Source of the DNA: Bartonella henselae str. Houston-1
Lineage (GTDB): Bacteria; Pseudomonadota; Alphaproteobacteria; Rhizobiales; Rhizobiaceae
Direction of reading: 5' to 3'
Assembly (NCBI RefSeq): GCF_000046705.1
Contig: NC_005956.1
Coordinates: forward strand, 930,001 to 994,000
Length of the DNA stretch: 64,000 nt
The position numbers and the translations under genes are program-made. The notes under the pieces were generated by a model. The model was given only the letters and a program-made list of their open reading frames with translations. It was not told the DNA's origin and searched no databases. Positions 9,706-19,355 of the stretch are shown in pieces. How positions within the stretch are numbered: position 1 is the first letter of the stretch; each line of letters starts with the position of its first letter.

Positions 9706-10500
9706 TCATATGAACTTTAATTCTTTAAAGCTTGTGTAATTATTTCGTGCTATAATAAGGTGGTCATGAACAGTAATTCCTAATGCATTTGCCGCATCTT
9801 TTAATCTATAAGTCATTGTTACATCTGCTTTAGAAGGTGTTGCATCGCCAGAAGGGTGGTTGTGAACCAAAATAAGTCCCGATGCAGACAATTGCAAAGC
9901 TCGAGAAATTACTTCACGAGGATAAACAGGGGTATGGTCGATTGTTCCAGTTTGTTGCACTTCATCAGCAAGCAAACCATTTTTCTTATCAAGAAACAAC
10001 ACACGAAATTGTTCTCGTGTTTCGTGTGCCATGACAGCTTTACAATAAGCTAATACTTGATCCCATGATGAAAAAATATCGCGTTTAAATAATTGCGCAC
10101 GGGCAAGACGTCCTGCAACATCTGAAATAATTTTTAAATCGAGTGCAGTTGCCGGACCACACCCTTGGACTTCTTGAAGTCTATGAATATCAGCACCCAA
10201 CACATCGGCTAATGAGCCAAAATGTGCTATTAAGCTCTTAGCTATTGGTTTTGTATTTGCTCTGGGTATCGTGCGAAAAAGCAATAATTCAAGATATTCA
10301 TAATCTTCAATTGCATTTCCTTTTGACTTTAAATAACGTCTACGCAGACGTTCACGATGTCCCTGGTAATACTTATGAAGCAGTAAATTTTTCTGAAGTT
10401 TTTCACTTTTTGTTTCTGGTGTTTGATTAAGTGGGAAACTTGAGATTAATGCAAAATGATCTCTTTGAATATCTCCCTTTTTACTTAACTTTTTAGCCAT
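9706..10500 (-). CDS. radC: RadC family JAB-domain protein
   Basis: This is a 264-aa protein. An N-terminal helix-hairpin-helix-like region carries EVQGCGPATAL near residues 109-120. The C-terminal JAMM/MPN domain has the metal motif HNHPSGD (213-219) and a later Asp at about 226 in KADV. GTIDHTPVYPREV precedes it, as in RadC. The name RadC is historical and its role in repair is doubtful; a metal-dependent hydrolase or nuclease role is suggested by the fold only. It follows map on the same strand with a short gap of 17 bases, so it is probably co-transcribed with sfsA and map. Confidence 0.92.
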   Translation of the reverse strand: MAKKLSKKGDIQRDHFALISSFPLNQTPETKSEKLQKNLLLHKYYQGHRERLRRRYLKSKGNAIEDYEYLELLLFRTIPRANTKPIAKSLIAHFGSLADVLGADIHRLQEVQGCGPATALDLKIISDVAGRLARAQLFKRDIFSSWDQVLAYCKAVMAHETREQFRVLFLDKKNGLLADEVQQTGTIDHTPVYPREVISRALQLSASGLILVHNHPSGDATPSKADVTMTYRLKDAANALGITVHDHLIIARNNYTSFKELKFI

Positions 10501-10517
10501 GACATTTCTACATTTAT

Positions 10518-11348
10518 TTAGACATATGAATTTGAAATATAAAAAATATTTTTAGGAGATTGCGTAAATATTTCGCAACCTTCGTTTGTTACACCAATTG
10601 TATGTTCATACTGTGCAGTAAGAGATCTATCACGTGTAACGGCAGTCCAGCCATCAGATAAAATCTTAACTTGTGGTTTACCAAGATTAATCATCGGTTC
10701 AATTGTAAACATCATACCTTGTTTGAGTTCTATTCCTTCTCCAGGGTTTCCATAATGCAGAATATTCGGAGCATCATGAAAAAGCTGACCGATTCCATGT
10801 CCACAAAAGTCTCTCACAATTGAGCACCGTTCAGATTCCGCATAGCGCTGAATTGCTGCACCAATATCACCTGTGGTTGCTCCGGGTTTGACTGCGGCAA
10901 TTCCTCTCATAAGGCTTTCATAGGTTATCTTTAGCAAGCGTTCTGCAGCACGTCTGATTTTTCCAACAGGATACATGCGGCTTGAATCACCATGCCAGCC
11001 ATCCAGAATAAAGGTTACATCAACATTGACAATATCGCCTTCTTGCAAGGGTCTCTTATTGGGGATACCATGACAAACAACGTGATTGATGGATGTACAG
11101 CATGAGTGCCCATATCCATGATAATTCAGATCAGCAGGGAGTGCTCCTCGCTCAGCACCAAAAGTAAACACAAAATCATCAATTTCTTGCGTAGTAATAC
11201 CAGGTTTAATAATATCCGTAAGTGCATCGAGACATTCCGCAGCAATACGACCAACTTTCCGCATTTTATCAAAAGCGTAATCATCAAAAATGCGGATTTG
11301 TCCGTTAAATTTCAAGGGTATTTTATAATATTCAATATAATCAGTCAT
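10518..11348 (-). CDS. map: Methionine aminopeptidase, type I
   Basis: This enzyme removes the initiator methionine from nascent proteins. The 276-aa form starting MTDYIEYYK shows all five metal ligands: Asp110 (NVDVT), Asp121 (GDSS), His184 (GHGIG), Glu217 (TIEPM) and Glu248 (YEHT). His93 lies in CHGIPN. I set the start at 11348 because its ATG overlaps the sfsA stop as ATGA; an upstream alternative at 11408 lies inside sfsA and adds residues foreign to the family. The gene is probably in one operon with sfsA and radC. Confidence 0.95.
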   Translation of the reverse strand: MTDYIEYYKIPLKFNGQIRIFDDYAFDKMRKVGRIAAECLDALTDIIKPGITTQEIDDFVFTFGAERGALPADLNYHGYGHSCCTSINHVVCHGIPNKRPLQEGDIVNVDVTFILDGWHGDSSRMYPVGKIRRAAERLLKITYESLMRGIAAVKPGATTGDIGAAIQRYAESERCSIVRDFCGHGIGQLFHDAPNILHYGNPGEGIELKQGMMFTIEPMINLGKPQVKILSDGWTAVTRDRSLTAQYEHTIGVTNEGCEIFTQSPKNIFYISNSYV

Positions 11349-12052
11349 TTTCTGTTTTCTATTTTCACTTGCTGAATTGGGAAAATACCTTCTACACTTA
11401 CTTGACATTTTATAGCATAAAATTCTACCCCTGATTCTAATGCTAAATCAAATTTACGTCCATAGGTTGGATCAAGATCACGGCAGATTGTAAAAGCTGA
11501 ACAATCTTCCCGTTGAATTATATAAAGCATAACAGCTCGTTTTCCTTGTTGCACGATTTTTATAAGCTCTTCAAGATGACGTGTGCCACGTTTTGTCTCA
11601 GTATCAGGAAATTCTGCTAGTCCTTTTTGGCGAATAAAATGAACATTTTTAATTTCTAGATAACAGTCAGGTAGGATGTCATCACGTAAAAGAAAGTCAA
11701 TTCGTGATTGAATACCATAACGTTGTTCTTTCAAGATTGTTTTGTATCCGTTTAATTCTGGTAGTAAATTATTTTGAATTGCTTCTAATGCAAGTTTGTT
11801 GGGTAAAGTTGTATTGATTCCAACTAAGGTATTATTTGCTTCGACAATCTCTAATTGATATGCGTATCTTCGTTTGGGATTATTGTGATATGAAAGCCAA
11901 ATATTAGAATTTGGAGTTGTTAATCCAAGCATCGATCCTGTATTGGGAACCGATACGGTGAAGATGTGTTGATCTTCACGTTTAACATCAGCAAGAAAAC
12001 GTTTATAACGACGAATAAGCTTTGCGGGAAAAAGTTTATGAATAAAGAACAT
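11345..12052 (-). CDS. sfsA: SfsA (sugar fermentation stimulation protein) homologue
   Basis: This is a 235-aa SfsA family protein with the N-terminal RRYKRFLADV, CPNTG-like PNTGSMLGL, SRIDFLL, the acidic nuclease-like core CYLEIKNVHF, and FPDTETKRGTRHLEEL. SfsA binds DNA and is linked to maltose metabolism in E. coli; the real role is unclear and the fold suggests a nuclease. I prefer the ATG at 12052, which puts about 14 residues before RYKRFLAD as in the E. coli protein. An ATG at 12073 and a TTG at 12088 are alternatives. Confidence 0.9.
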   Translation of the reverse strand: MFFIHKLFPAKLIRRYKRFLADVKREDQHIFTVSVPNTGSMLGLTTPNSNIWLSYHNNPKRRYAYQLEIVEANNTLVGINTTLPNKLALEAIQNNLLPELNGYKTILKEQRYGIQSRIDFLLRDDILPDCYLEIKNVHFIRQKGLAEFPDTETKRGTRHLEELIKIVQQGKRAVMLYIIQREDCSAFTICRDLDPTYGRKFDLALESGVEFYAIKCQVSVEGIFPIQQVKIENRK

Positions 12053-12352
12053 ATTCCTTAACTTAAAAGGCATAATTTTATAATTCAACTCAAATAATCA
12101 GTGTAACTATTATAACATGTTTAAATAAAGCAATATTGGTGCAAAAGTGTTGCGAAAACACTTATTTCAACTGCTACAAGAAGCAAAATTTACTCTTTGC
12201 TTTTACAATTTATTATTAATTTCTTTAAATTCGCAATTTTTGAGTGAAAAGATAATATTGACTATAATTTGTTCTTTAAAAGATTATTTCATGGAATATG
12301 TTATTTTAAGAAGGTTGCGTTTAAAAAAATCAGCGATAGGACCATAATTATA
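12053..12352. other. Divergent intergenic region
   Basis: About 300 AT-rich bases lie between sfsA (minus) and trmJ (plus). They should hold promoters for both directions. I see no gene and no clear operator. Confidence 0.4.
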
Positions 12353-13189
12353 ATGGCTGGAACCAATAAGAATCGTAAAAATTTAACAAATGGGCCAATT
12401 ATTATTTTAGTCGAGCCGCAGCTGCCTGAAAATATTGGTATGGTAGCAAGAGCGATGGCAAATTTTGGACTCTCTAAGCTTCGGTTAGTCAAACCTCGAG
12501 AAGAATTTCCAAATGAAAAAGCCAGAGCTGCAGCAAGTAAAGCAGATCATGTTATTAACGATGCAGTAATTTTTGATACATTACGTGATGCGATCGCAGA
12601 TTTGCACTACGTTTTTGCCACAACAGCACGTGAAAGATGTGGTTTTAAAACGGTAAAAAGTGCTGTTGAAGCAGCGATTATATTACGTCAGCGTGAGAAT
12701 ATTAAGCAGAGGACAGGCATTGTCTTTGGAAGAGAACGGTGGGGATTAGAAAATGATGAGATTAGTCTTGTTGATGAAATTATCACTTTTCCAGTGAACC
12801 CTGCTTTTGCTTCACTTAATATTGCACAAGCGGTTTTGCTTATGTCTTATGAATGGATGAAATCAGGTTTAGAAGATGCAAACGATACGGCTTTTCGTGC
12901 AGTACAAATGGAACCAGCGAATAAAGCAACGTTTCATGGTTTTTTATCTCAGTTAGAAGATGCTTTAGATATTCGTGGATATTTTAGACCCCGAGAACGC
13001 AAAGAGGTGATGCTTGCGAATCTGCGCTCTGTTTTTACGCGTGCTAATTTTAGCGAATCTGAGGTGCGTTTTCTACGGGGAATTATATCTTCACTAGATC
13101 ATTTTTCGCCTAAATTTCCGCGAGGAAGCGGTGCTCCTGCAGATCGTGATCGTAAAAAATTAAAAACAAGTGTGAAAACTGATGGATGA
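12353..13189 (+). CDS. trmJ: tRNA (cytidine/uridine-2'-O-)-methyltransferase TrmJ-like (SPOUT family)
   Basis: This SPOUT-fold enzyme is expected to methylate the 2'-O of nucleotide 32 in tRNA anticodon loops with SAM. The three family motifs are present in the 278-aa product: PENIGMVARAMANFG (25-39), GRERWGLENDE (126-136) and NPAFASLNIAQAV (149-161), the last two forming the SAM-binding knot. TARERCGF matches TrmJ rather than TrmH or TrmL. The start MAGTNKNRKN at 12353 follows an AGGA; the frame is open further upstream but with unlikely residues. The 3' end overlaps murI by eight bases. Confidence 0.88.
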   Translation: MAGTNKNRKNLTNGPIIILVEPQLPENIGMVARAMANFGLSKLRLVKPREEFPNEKARAAASKADHVINDAVIFDTLRDAIADLHYVFATTARERCGFKTVKSAVEAAIILRQRENIKQRTGIVFGRERWGLENDEISLVDEIITFPVNPAFASLNIAQAVLLMSYEWMKSGLEDANDTAFRAVQMEPANKATFHGFLSQLEDALDIRGYFRPRERKEVMLANLRSVFTRANFSESEVRFLRGIISSLDHFSPKFPRGSGAPADRDRKKLKTSVKTDG

Positions 13190-13994
13190 AAGACCTGTTC
13201 TTTTTTTTGATAGTGGCATTGGTGGTTTAACAGTGTTGAGGGAAGTGCGCTCTCTTATTCCTGAAAAGCAATTTATTTATGTTGCTGATGATGTTGGGTT
13301 TCCTTATGGAAATTGGGAAGAAAATGTTCTAAAAAACCGTATTTTAAAGATTTTTACAAATCTTTTAACAGTTTATAATCCCGCTTTATGTGTAATCGCT
13401 TGCAATACTGTTTCTACACTGATGATAGCAGATTTACGAGAGAGATTTCCCCATATTCTTTTTGTAGGAACGGTTCCTGCAATTAAATTAGCAGCTGAAC
13501 AAACGAAATCTGGTTTTATTTCAGTGTTAGCTACTCCTGGAACTGTTAAACGTACATATACACATGAATTAATCAATTCCTTTGCAGGTCAGTGCCATGT
13601 TCAGCTTGTTGGAAGTGAAAAACTTGCTGGATTTGCTGAAAATTATTTGCGTGGACAATCTGTTGATTTGGAAGAATTGCGTAATGAAATCCTTCCATGC
13701 TTTGTTAAGAAAAATGGCAAACACACTGATATTATTGTGTTAGCATGTACACATTATCCTTTTTTGCTTCACTTCTTTCGTGAACAAGCCTTATGGCACG
13801 TCCAATGGATTGACCCTTCAAAGGCTATAGCCAAACGCACAAGATCATTATTACCGCAAAGAATACATCACCAAACTGTAAAGAAGTATGAAGATTTTGC
13901 ATTATTTACATCGCAAAATATAACTTCCTCAACGAAGCGTTTGTTAAAAGAGTTTAGCTTAAATATCACAAAAGGAGTTGACTTTAAGGTATGA
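13182..13994 (+). CDS. murI: Glutamate racemase
   Basis: This enzyme makes D-glutamate for peptidoglycan. The 270-aa protein has FFDSGIGGLTVL with Asp10 and Ser11, and the two catalytic cysteines Cys74 (ACNTVST) and Cys189 (ACTHYPF) with His191 next to the second. PYG at about 41-43 also fits. It starts eight bases inside the trmJ end, so the pair is likely transcribed together. Cofactor-independent racemase mechanism is family knowledge. Confidence 0.95.
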   Translation: MDERPVLFFDSGIGGLTVLREVRSLIPEKQFIYVADDVGFPYGNWEENVLKNRILKIFTNLLTVYNPALCVIACNTVSTLMIADLRERFPHILFVGTVPAIKLAAEQTKSGFISVLATPGTVKRTYTHELINSFAGQCHVQLVGSEKLAGFAENYLRGQSVDLEELRNEILPCFVKKNGKHTDIIVLACTHYPFLLHFFREQALWHVQWIDPSKAIAKRTRSLLPQRIHHQTVKKYEDFALFTSQNITSSTKRLLKEFSLNITKGVDFKV

Positions 13995-14175
13995 GATCAA
14001 TACAGTCATTTCAGCTTTTTCTTTTAAGAAAATGGCATTAATTGACGTGTCCCGTGGGTAACTTTGCATATTATGTGTTAAGATATTCTGTCAGTCTTTA
14101 TTTTTTAAGGCAGAGGAGGGCGCGTTTCCTTGAGATTTCACCGTGAGATCTTGTGTTTTATTTAAAGGAAATGCG

Positions 14176-14793
14176 ATGAGTAAACGCGAAACAACGAAAT
14201 ATAAAATTGACCGCCGTATGGGAGAAAATATTTGGGGTCGTCCTAAATCTCCTGTTAATCGTCGTGACTATGGTCCAGGTCAGCATGGACAACGCCGTAA
14301 AGGTAAACTTTCTGATTATGGTGTGCAATTACGCGCTAAGCAGAAATTAAAAGGGTTTTATGGTGACATTTCAGAAAAGCAATTCCGTAAAACTTATGAA
14401 GAAGCTGCTCGTCGACGTGGTGATACGGGTGAAAATCTTATCGGCCTTTTGGAATCGCGTTTGGATGCCGTCATCTACCGTGCAAAATTTGTACCGACAA
14501 TTTTTGCTTCTCGCCAATTTATCAATCATGGTCATGTCAATGTGAATGGGCGGCGTACAAATATTCAATCATATCGTTGTAAACCAGGTGATGTTATTGA
14601 GATTCGTGAAAAATCAAAACAGCTTGTTTTGGTTTTGGAATCTGTTCAATTGGTAGAACGTGACGTGCCTGAATATATTGAAGCTGATCATAATCAGATG
14701 AAAGCAACATTTACGCGTATTCCTGCTTTTGCAGATGTTCCTTATGCTGTGCAAATGGAACCCAATTTGGTTGTTGAGTTTTATTCTCGATAA
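14176..14793 (+). CDS. rpsD: 30S ribosomal protein S4
   Basis: This is a primary 16S rRNA binding protein of the small subunit, 205 aa. The N-terminus [16 protein letters not shown] and [22 protein letters not shown] are classic alphaproteobacterial S4. An S4 RNA-binding domain spans about 93-155, with [11 protein letters not shown] and [12 protein letters not shown]. The start at 14176 follows a strong AAAGGA Shine-Dalgarno; the ATG-less extension upstream is not coding. It stands alone, as is usual for rpsD in this order. Confidence 0.97.
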   Translation: MSKRETTKYKIDRRMGENIWGRPKSPVNRRDYGPGQHGQRRKGKLSDYGVQLRAKQKLKGFYGDISEKQFRKTYEEAARRRGDTGENLIGLLESRLDAVIYRAKFVPTIFASRQFINHGHVNVNGRRTNIQSYRCKPGDVIEIREKSKQLVLVLESVQLVERDVPEYIEADHNQMKATFTRIPAFADVPYAVQMEPNLVVEFYSR

Positions 14794-14900
14794 ATGTTTA
14801 CTCTGGAGTATTGCTCTCTTTGTTTTTTACATGCTCAAAAATATTATGTTGCTTTATAAGCTTTAAAGTGGATGAGTGGTTTTTGTGAGTAGTATTATAT

Positions 14901-14944
14901 CAAGTTTATTGTTATTCTTATAGCAATAAACTTGTATAGTCTCA
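14901..14944 (+). terminator. Possible terminator hairpin after rpsD
   Basis: An 11-bp stem (CAAGTTTATTG at 14901-14911 with CAATAAACTTG at 14934-14944) encloses a loop of about 22 bases, part of which can pair further. A run of T follows about ten bases later. It is a plausible but not ideal intrinsic terminator; the 14794-15095 spacer otherwise shows nothing. Confidence 0.45.
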
Positions 14945-15095
14945 TTTCTTTTTTTGCATATCTCATCTTATAGCTCAAATACGCATAAGTTTAAGCTACC
15001 TTACATCTGTTATTGTCTCTGTCACTCTCGTGTAATAAACCGCTTATTGTGCAAAATATGGTATTATCGATAATGTTTCAGTTGAATATCAGGAA

Positions 15096-15944
15096 ATGGA
15101 AGAGAATTTAGAGAGAACTGAGTCTTTGGCTAGGGAAGCTGATGATTGCCATCCAATATTTCGGATTGCTCCTTCAACTGTAGAGTTTAATAAATTACGC
15201 AAACGGCTTTTGCGTCATATAAGGCAAGCATTTGATGATTTTTCTATGCTTTCCTCGGGGAAAAAGTGGCTTGTTGCTTTATCAGGCGGAAAGGACTCTT
15301 ACGGTTTACTAGCACTTCTTCTAGATTTAAAGTGGCGTGGTCTTTTACCTGTTGAAATTTTGGCCTGTAATCTTGATCAAGGACAACCAGGATTCCCAAA
15401 ACATATTCTTCCAGATTTTTTAAATTCTTATCAAATTCCACATCGCATTGAATATCAGGATACTTACTCAATTGTTACAGATAAATTGGTACATACGCAA
15501 ACATATTGTTCTCTTTGTTCTCGATTACGACGTGGCAATTTATATCGTATTGCACGTGAAGAGGGGTGTTCAGCATTAGTTCTGGGGCATCACCGTGATG
15601 ATGTTTTAGAAACATTTTTTATGAATTTGTTTCATGGTGGTCGATTAGCAGCTATGCCAGGAAAGCTTATAAACGACGAAGGAGATCTTTTCGTTTTGCG
15701 CCCTCTTGTTTATGCTGCCGAGGAAGATATGGAAAAATTTTCTCAAGCAATGCAATTTCCTATTATTCCTTGTAATCTTTGCGGTAGCCAGGATGGTTTA
15801 CAACGTAATGCAATGAAGGAAATGCTAAAAGATATTGAAAGAAAAATGCCGGGTCGTAAAGACACTATGATTCGTGCTTTAACAAATGTCCGTCCAAGCC
15901 ATTTGCTTGATAAAAAATTTTTTGATTTTAAAAATTTATTCTAA
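15096..15944 (+). CDS. ttcA: tRNA 2-thiocytidine biosynthesis protein TtcA
   Basis: This is an ATP- and Fe-S-dependent enzyme that thiolates cytidine 32 of certain tRNAs. The 282-aa product has the PP-loop SGGKDS at 63-68, cluster-binding cysteines in CSLC (138-141) and CNLCGSQ (226-229), and [11 protein letters not shown], the TtcA signature. The start at 15096 follows AGGAA. It stands between rpsD and the convergent rimO. With trmJ nearby, two enzymes act on position 32 of tRNAs, though that proximity may be chance. Confidence 0.93.
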
Positions 15945-15965
15945 AGATTAAATATTCATGTAAAC

Positions 15966-16030
15966 GACAGTCGTGACGATATATACGCAATAATGTTTAT
16001 TTTCATCATATTGACCGCGATCTTCATAAA
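15966..16030 (-). pseudogene. Eroded tandem copy of the rimO 3' segment
   Basis: Bases 15971-15990 match 16121-16140 inside rimO almost exactly (TCGTGACGATATAT then similar sequence). The match resumes after a 5-base gap with ATCATATTGAC and weaker similarity to about 16030, against rimO 16141-16187. Spaced exactly 150 bases from its source and lying just past the rimO stop, it looks like what remains of a duplication of the gene end. It has no coding potential. Confidence 0.7.
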
Positions 16031-16039
16031 TTGATAATT

Positions 16040-17353
16040 TCAAATTGCGATACCATAGAGATCATAAGCATCTGATCGTTCGATTTTAACAGTGACAAAT
16101 TCACCAACACGTAAAGGGCGTCGTGACGATATATGCACAACGCCGTCTATTTCTGGAGCATCATATTGACTACGACCTTTAGCTATTTTGCCTTGACTTT
16201 CATCGATAAGAACTTGAAGTCTTTTTCCAACTTTTTTCTTTAAAAGATGAGTAGAAATTTTTTGTTGTTTTGCCATAAAGCGATGCCAGCGGTTTTCCTT
16301 CACTTCTTCAGGAATACTTTCTAATCCCAAATCATTTGCAACAGCACCTTTTACTGCTTCATATTTAAAGCAGCCAGCGCGTTCAATTTTTACTTCGTCT
16401 AACCATTCAAGAAGTATGTTAAAATCTTCATGAGTTTCACCTGGAAAGCCAACAATAAATGTGGATCGCAAAGTGAGATCTGGACAAATTATTCGCCATT
16501 TTTCAATTCTACGATTTATTTTTTTTACAAGAGCAGGGCGTTTCATGTTGCGCAAAACAGTTGGTGATGCATGCTGAAAAGGGATATCCAGATAAGGGAG
16601 AATTTTCTTTTCCGCCATAAATTCAATAACGTCATCGACATGGGGATAAGGATAGACATAGTGCATGCGTATCCAAATGCCCATATTGCCTAATTCGCGA
16701 CAAAGATCGAAAAACTTCGTTTTTACTGTGCGATCTTTCCAAGGCGTTTCTAGATATTTAAGATCAATGCCGTAAGCACTTGTATCTTGTGAAATAACCA
16801 AAAGCTCTTTTACCCCTGCTTGTACAAGTTTTTCAGCTTCACGAAGAACATCACTGATAGGACGTGACATAAGATTACCGCGCAGAGTAGGGATAATACA
16901 AAAGCTACACCGATTAGAGCATCCTTCAGAAATCTTTAAATAAGCATAATGGCGAGGTGTTAAGCGAATCCCTTGAGGGGGAACTAAATCTATAAAAGGA
17001 TCATGAACTGGAGGAATTGCCGTATGAACTGCTTGTATAACACTTTCATAGGCTTGTGGTCCTGTAATGGCCAATACATTAGGATATACTTGGCGAATAA
17101 CATCAGGATCAGCACCAAGACACCCAGTTACAATAACTTTTCCATTTTTTTTAAGGGCTTCATCAATATTGGCGAGTGATTCATTTCGGGCAGAATCAAG
17201 AAAACCACAGGTATTCACAATAACGAGATCAGCACCTTGATGTTTGCGCGAAATTTCATACCCTTCGGATCGAAGGCTTGTAATAATTCGTTCAGAATCT
17301 ACAAGTGCTTTGGGGCATCCAAGAGAAACAAAACTAATACGAGGTGCTGCCAT
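16040..17353 (-). CDS. rimO: Ribosomal protein S12 methylthiotransferase RimO
   Basis: This radical-SAM enzyme adds a methylthio group to Asp of ribosomal protein S12. The 437-aa protein has the N-terminal UPF0004 domain with cluster ligands Cys13, Cys49 and Cys78, the radical-SAM motif CSNRCSFC (Cys145, 149, 152), and a C-terminal TRAM domain with VLIDE and [19 protein letters not shown]. The motif [12 protein letters not shown] distinguishes RimO from MiaB. A degraded piece of its own 3' end lies just downstream. Confidence 0.95.
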
Positions 17354-17533
17354 GATAATTCCTGCAACTTTGTAACATTTATAACAATCGAATTTTATGC
17401 TACTTTTATTTCATTAAAAACAAAAATGCTCTTGATTTTTTTACATACGCAACATCGTTTATTATAAGCTTATTTGATTTTCTACAAAATTTTATGGATC
17501 TGCGTAGCAGATAACATGCTAAAAAAATACTTA

Positions 17534-17565
17534 AACCCTCTATTCATTGAATAGAGGGTTTTTTT
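17534..17565. terminator. Intrinsic terminator between lexA and rimO
   Basis: A perfect 13-bp stem (AACCCTCTATTCA with TGAATAGAGGGTT) sits between the lexA stop and the rimO start. On the minus strand, where lexA ends, it is followed by TTTAAG then seven T. On plus it is followed directly by T residues, so it could work both ways; termination of lexA is the likely role. Confidence 0.8.
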
Positions 17566-17583
17566 CAGTAACTTTTTTGTTTT

Positions 17584-18288
17584 TTAATATTTGCGAATAA
17601 GTCCGATAAGCTTACCTTGTATCTGCACACGCTCTGGTCTGTATATACGTGTTTCATAGTGAGGATTTGCAGCTTCCAATGTAATAGAGTTTCCTTTGCG
17701 TCGATAACGTTTAAAGGTTACTTCTTCTTTATCGATAAGTGCAATAATAATTTCGCCTGATGTTGCAGTATTTTGACGTCTAACAATTATAATATCTTTA
17801 TCAAGAATTCCAGCCTCAATCATAGAATCATCTTTGACCTCTAGGGCATAATGTTCACCCAAGCTAATCATATCTTGTGGCAAACAAAGCGTATTTATTT
17901 GTTGCTGTATAGCGGAAATAGGTACAGCAGCAGCAATGCGGCCCATAATGGGAATAATAATGTTTTTTTTTTCTTCCAAATCAAAATTGTCAGAGTTTTT
18001 TGATATTTTTCTTTTATTATTCTCTATTACACTAGGGGAAATTTTACGTGCTGAAGAAAGGTTAAATGTTATTTTTTCGGGAAGTCGGATAACTTCCACT
18101 GCACGGGCGCGATTTGGCAAACGGCGTATAAAGCCTCGCTCTTCTAAGGCTGTAATAAGTCTATGGATGCCAGATTTTGAAGTAAGCTCCAATGCAGTTT
18201 TCATTTCATCAAAGGAGGGTGGGACGCCTGTTTCTTTCATATGATTATGAATAAACAAAAGTAGCTCATATTGTTTACAAGTCAGCAT
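17584..18288 (-). CDS. lexA: LexA SOS repressor (S24 peptidase)
   Basis: LexA represses SOS genes and self-cleaves when RecA is activated. The 234-aa product has an N-terminal winged helix (about 1-65, with [11 protein letters not shown] and KSGIHRLI) and the S24 peptidase domain with Ser155 (KDDSM) and Lys193 (TFKRY) as the catalytic pair. The scissile region reads GRIAAAVPI, so the bond aligned with the usual Ala-Gly is Ala120-Ala121. The start [10 protein letters not shown] at 18288 follows a GGAA; an in-frame ATG at 18303 is less likely. I found no clear GTTC-N7-GTTC alphaproteobacterial SOS box upstream. Confidence 0.95.
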   Translation of the reverse strand: MLTCKQYELLLFIHNHMKETGVPPSFDEMKTALELTSKSGIHRLITALEERGFIRRLPNRARAVEVIRLPEKITFNLSSARKISPSVIENNKRKISKNSDNFDLEEKKNIIIPIMGRIAAAVPISAIQQQINTLCLPQDMISLGEHYALEVKDDSMIEAGILDKDIIIVRRQNTATSGEIIIALIDKEEVTFKRYRRKGNSITLEAANPHYETRIYRPERVQIQGKLIGLIRKY

Positions 18289-19279
18289 TAAAGTTCCAAT
18301 CAAAAGAATTAAAAAAGAGAGAATAAAAAATATAATTTTAAGTAATTATTCTAAAATTTTTATCTTTATAAAAGAATAATATCTATTTTTGAGTTTATAA
18401 TTGAAATTAATATTTGATATTATTATATAATTTATTTAACATTAAATTATATATTTAATATAATTGTATTTTTATTATTTTAAATAGAAAATTATATTAA
18501 TATAATTTTTTTAAAACATTTTTGGCAAGATATAAGAAAGAAATAGAAGATATTTGCATATCTTGCAATTTAGCACGGATGATAACTCAATGCACATTTG
18601 GAATCAGTTCACTTTATTTTTGCTGTTTTATTTTTAATAAAATTCTCTACAGTTGAAATATATTTGAACACATCATTTTTTATGTTCATAAGCGGTATTT
18701 TTAAAGATCTTTTCAACCCATTCTAGGTTTCTGATTCACATCCGCATATTAATGGACTTTCGGTGTACAGATATCGTGCATTACCCGAAGTTTTACTCAA
18801 CATTAAGGAGCGAGAGAAAATATTACCGCACGCCTATGGATGTGTTATTAAAGATATAAGAAAATAGGATAGCGAACCTTTATGAGAAAAAACAACACTT
18901 ATAATTTTTGATAAAGATGTTTTTTTTCGTTTTCTATCAGATATGAACAACAGTGTGTATCGTTGGTTTTCTTCTTATTCATTTTGGTTATTTATTTAAC
19001 CCAGTTTATCGTATTTCTGTATATTCCCTTCCTTATAATTTCGAAATCTTCACTCTTTTACATTTTAGAAGCTATAAGGAATTTTATGTTTCAATTATTA
19101 CTTTTTAAGCTATCTCAAAAGAGAAAAGTGGTTTTTTATACAACGATGAGAAAAGAAGAAAAAGCAGAAAAATATTGATAACTAAAATAAAGAATAATTT
19201 TTTTTTCAAAAGGTGTTGACCAAATCAAAAGTCAACCGTATGTTCCATTCACTTTCGACAAGTAAGAGGGCTTGTTTGG
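18289..19279. other. AT-rich gene-free stretch upstream of lexA
   Basis: Nearly 1 kb with very A/T-rich sequence at 18300-18520, which includes the lexA promoter region. No intact gene is seen. A short open piece that may be a gene remnant is listed separately. A 71-codon frame at 18963-19178 is hydrophobic and low-complexity and is judged spurious. Confidence 0.5.
18727..18867 (+). pseudogene. Possible unidentified gene remnant
   Basis: The frame is open for 46 codons between TAG at 18724 and TAG at 18865. It reads ordinary-looking protein (SHPHINGLSVYRYRALPEVL, then NIKEREKILPHAYG), unlike the low-complexity surroundings. There is no ATG; GTG at 18762 is the only start option. I do not recognise the family. 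It may be the tail of a lost gene or chance. Confidence 0.3.
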
Positions 19280-19355
19280 GAGCGCGTAGCTCAGCTGGTA
19301 GAGCAACTGACTTTTAATCAGTAGGTCCAGGGTTCGAATCCCTGCGCGCTCACCA
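19280..19355 (+). tRNA. tRNA-Lys (anticodon TTT)
   Basis: This 76-base gene folds as a standard cloverleaf. The acceptor stem is GAGCGCG with CGCGCTC, the D-arm is GCTCAGCTGGTAGAGC, and the anticodon stem is CTGA with TCAG around loop CTTTTAA, giving anticodon TTT. The T-arm is CAGGGTTCGAATCCCTG, and CCA is encoded. It stands alone between the lexA upstream region and rlpA. Confidence 0.97.

Noticed and set aside
12147..12347. 66-codon frame upstream of trmJ
   Set aside because: Leu/Phe/Ile-rich, lies in a divergent promoter region, no recognisable protein.
18963..19178. 71-codon hydrophobic frame
   Set aside because: Phe/Leu/Ile-rich translation of T-rich DNA with no Shine-Dalgarno; typical of random AT-rich sequence.
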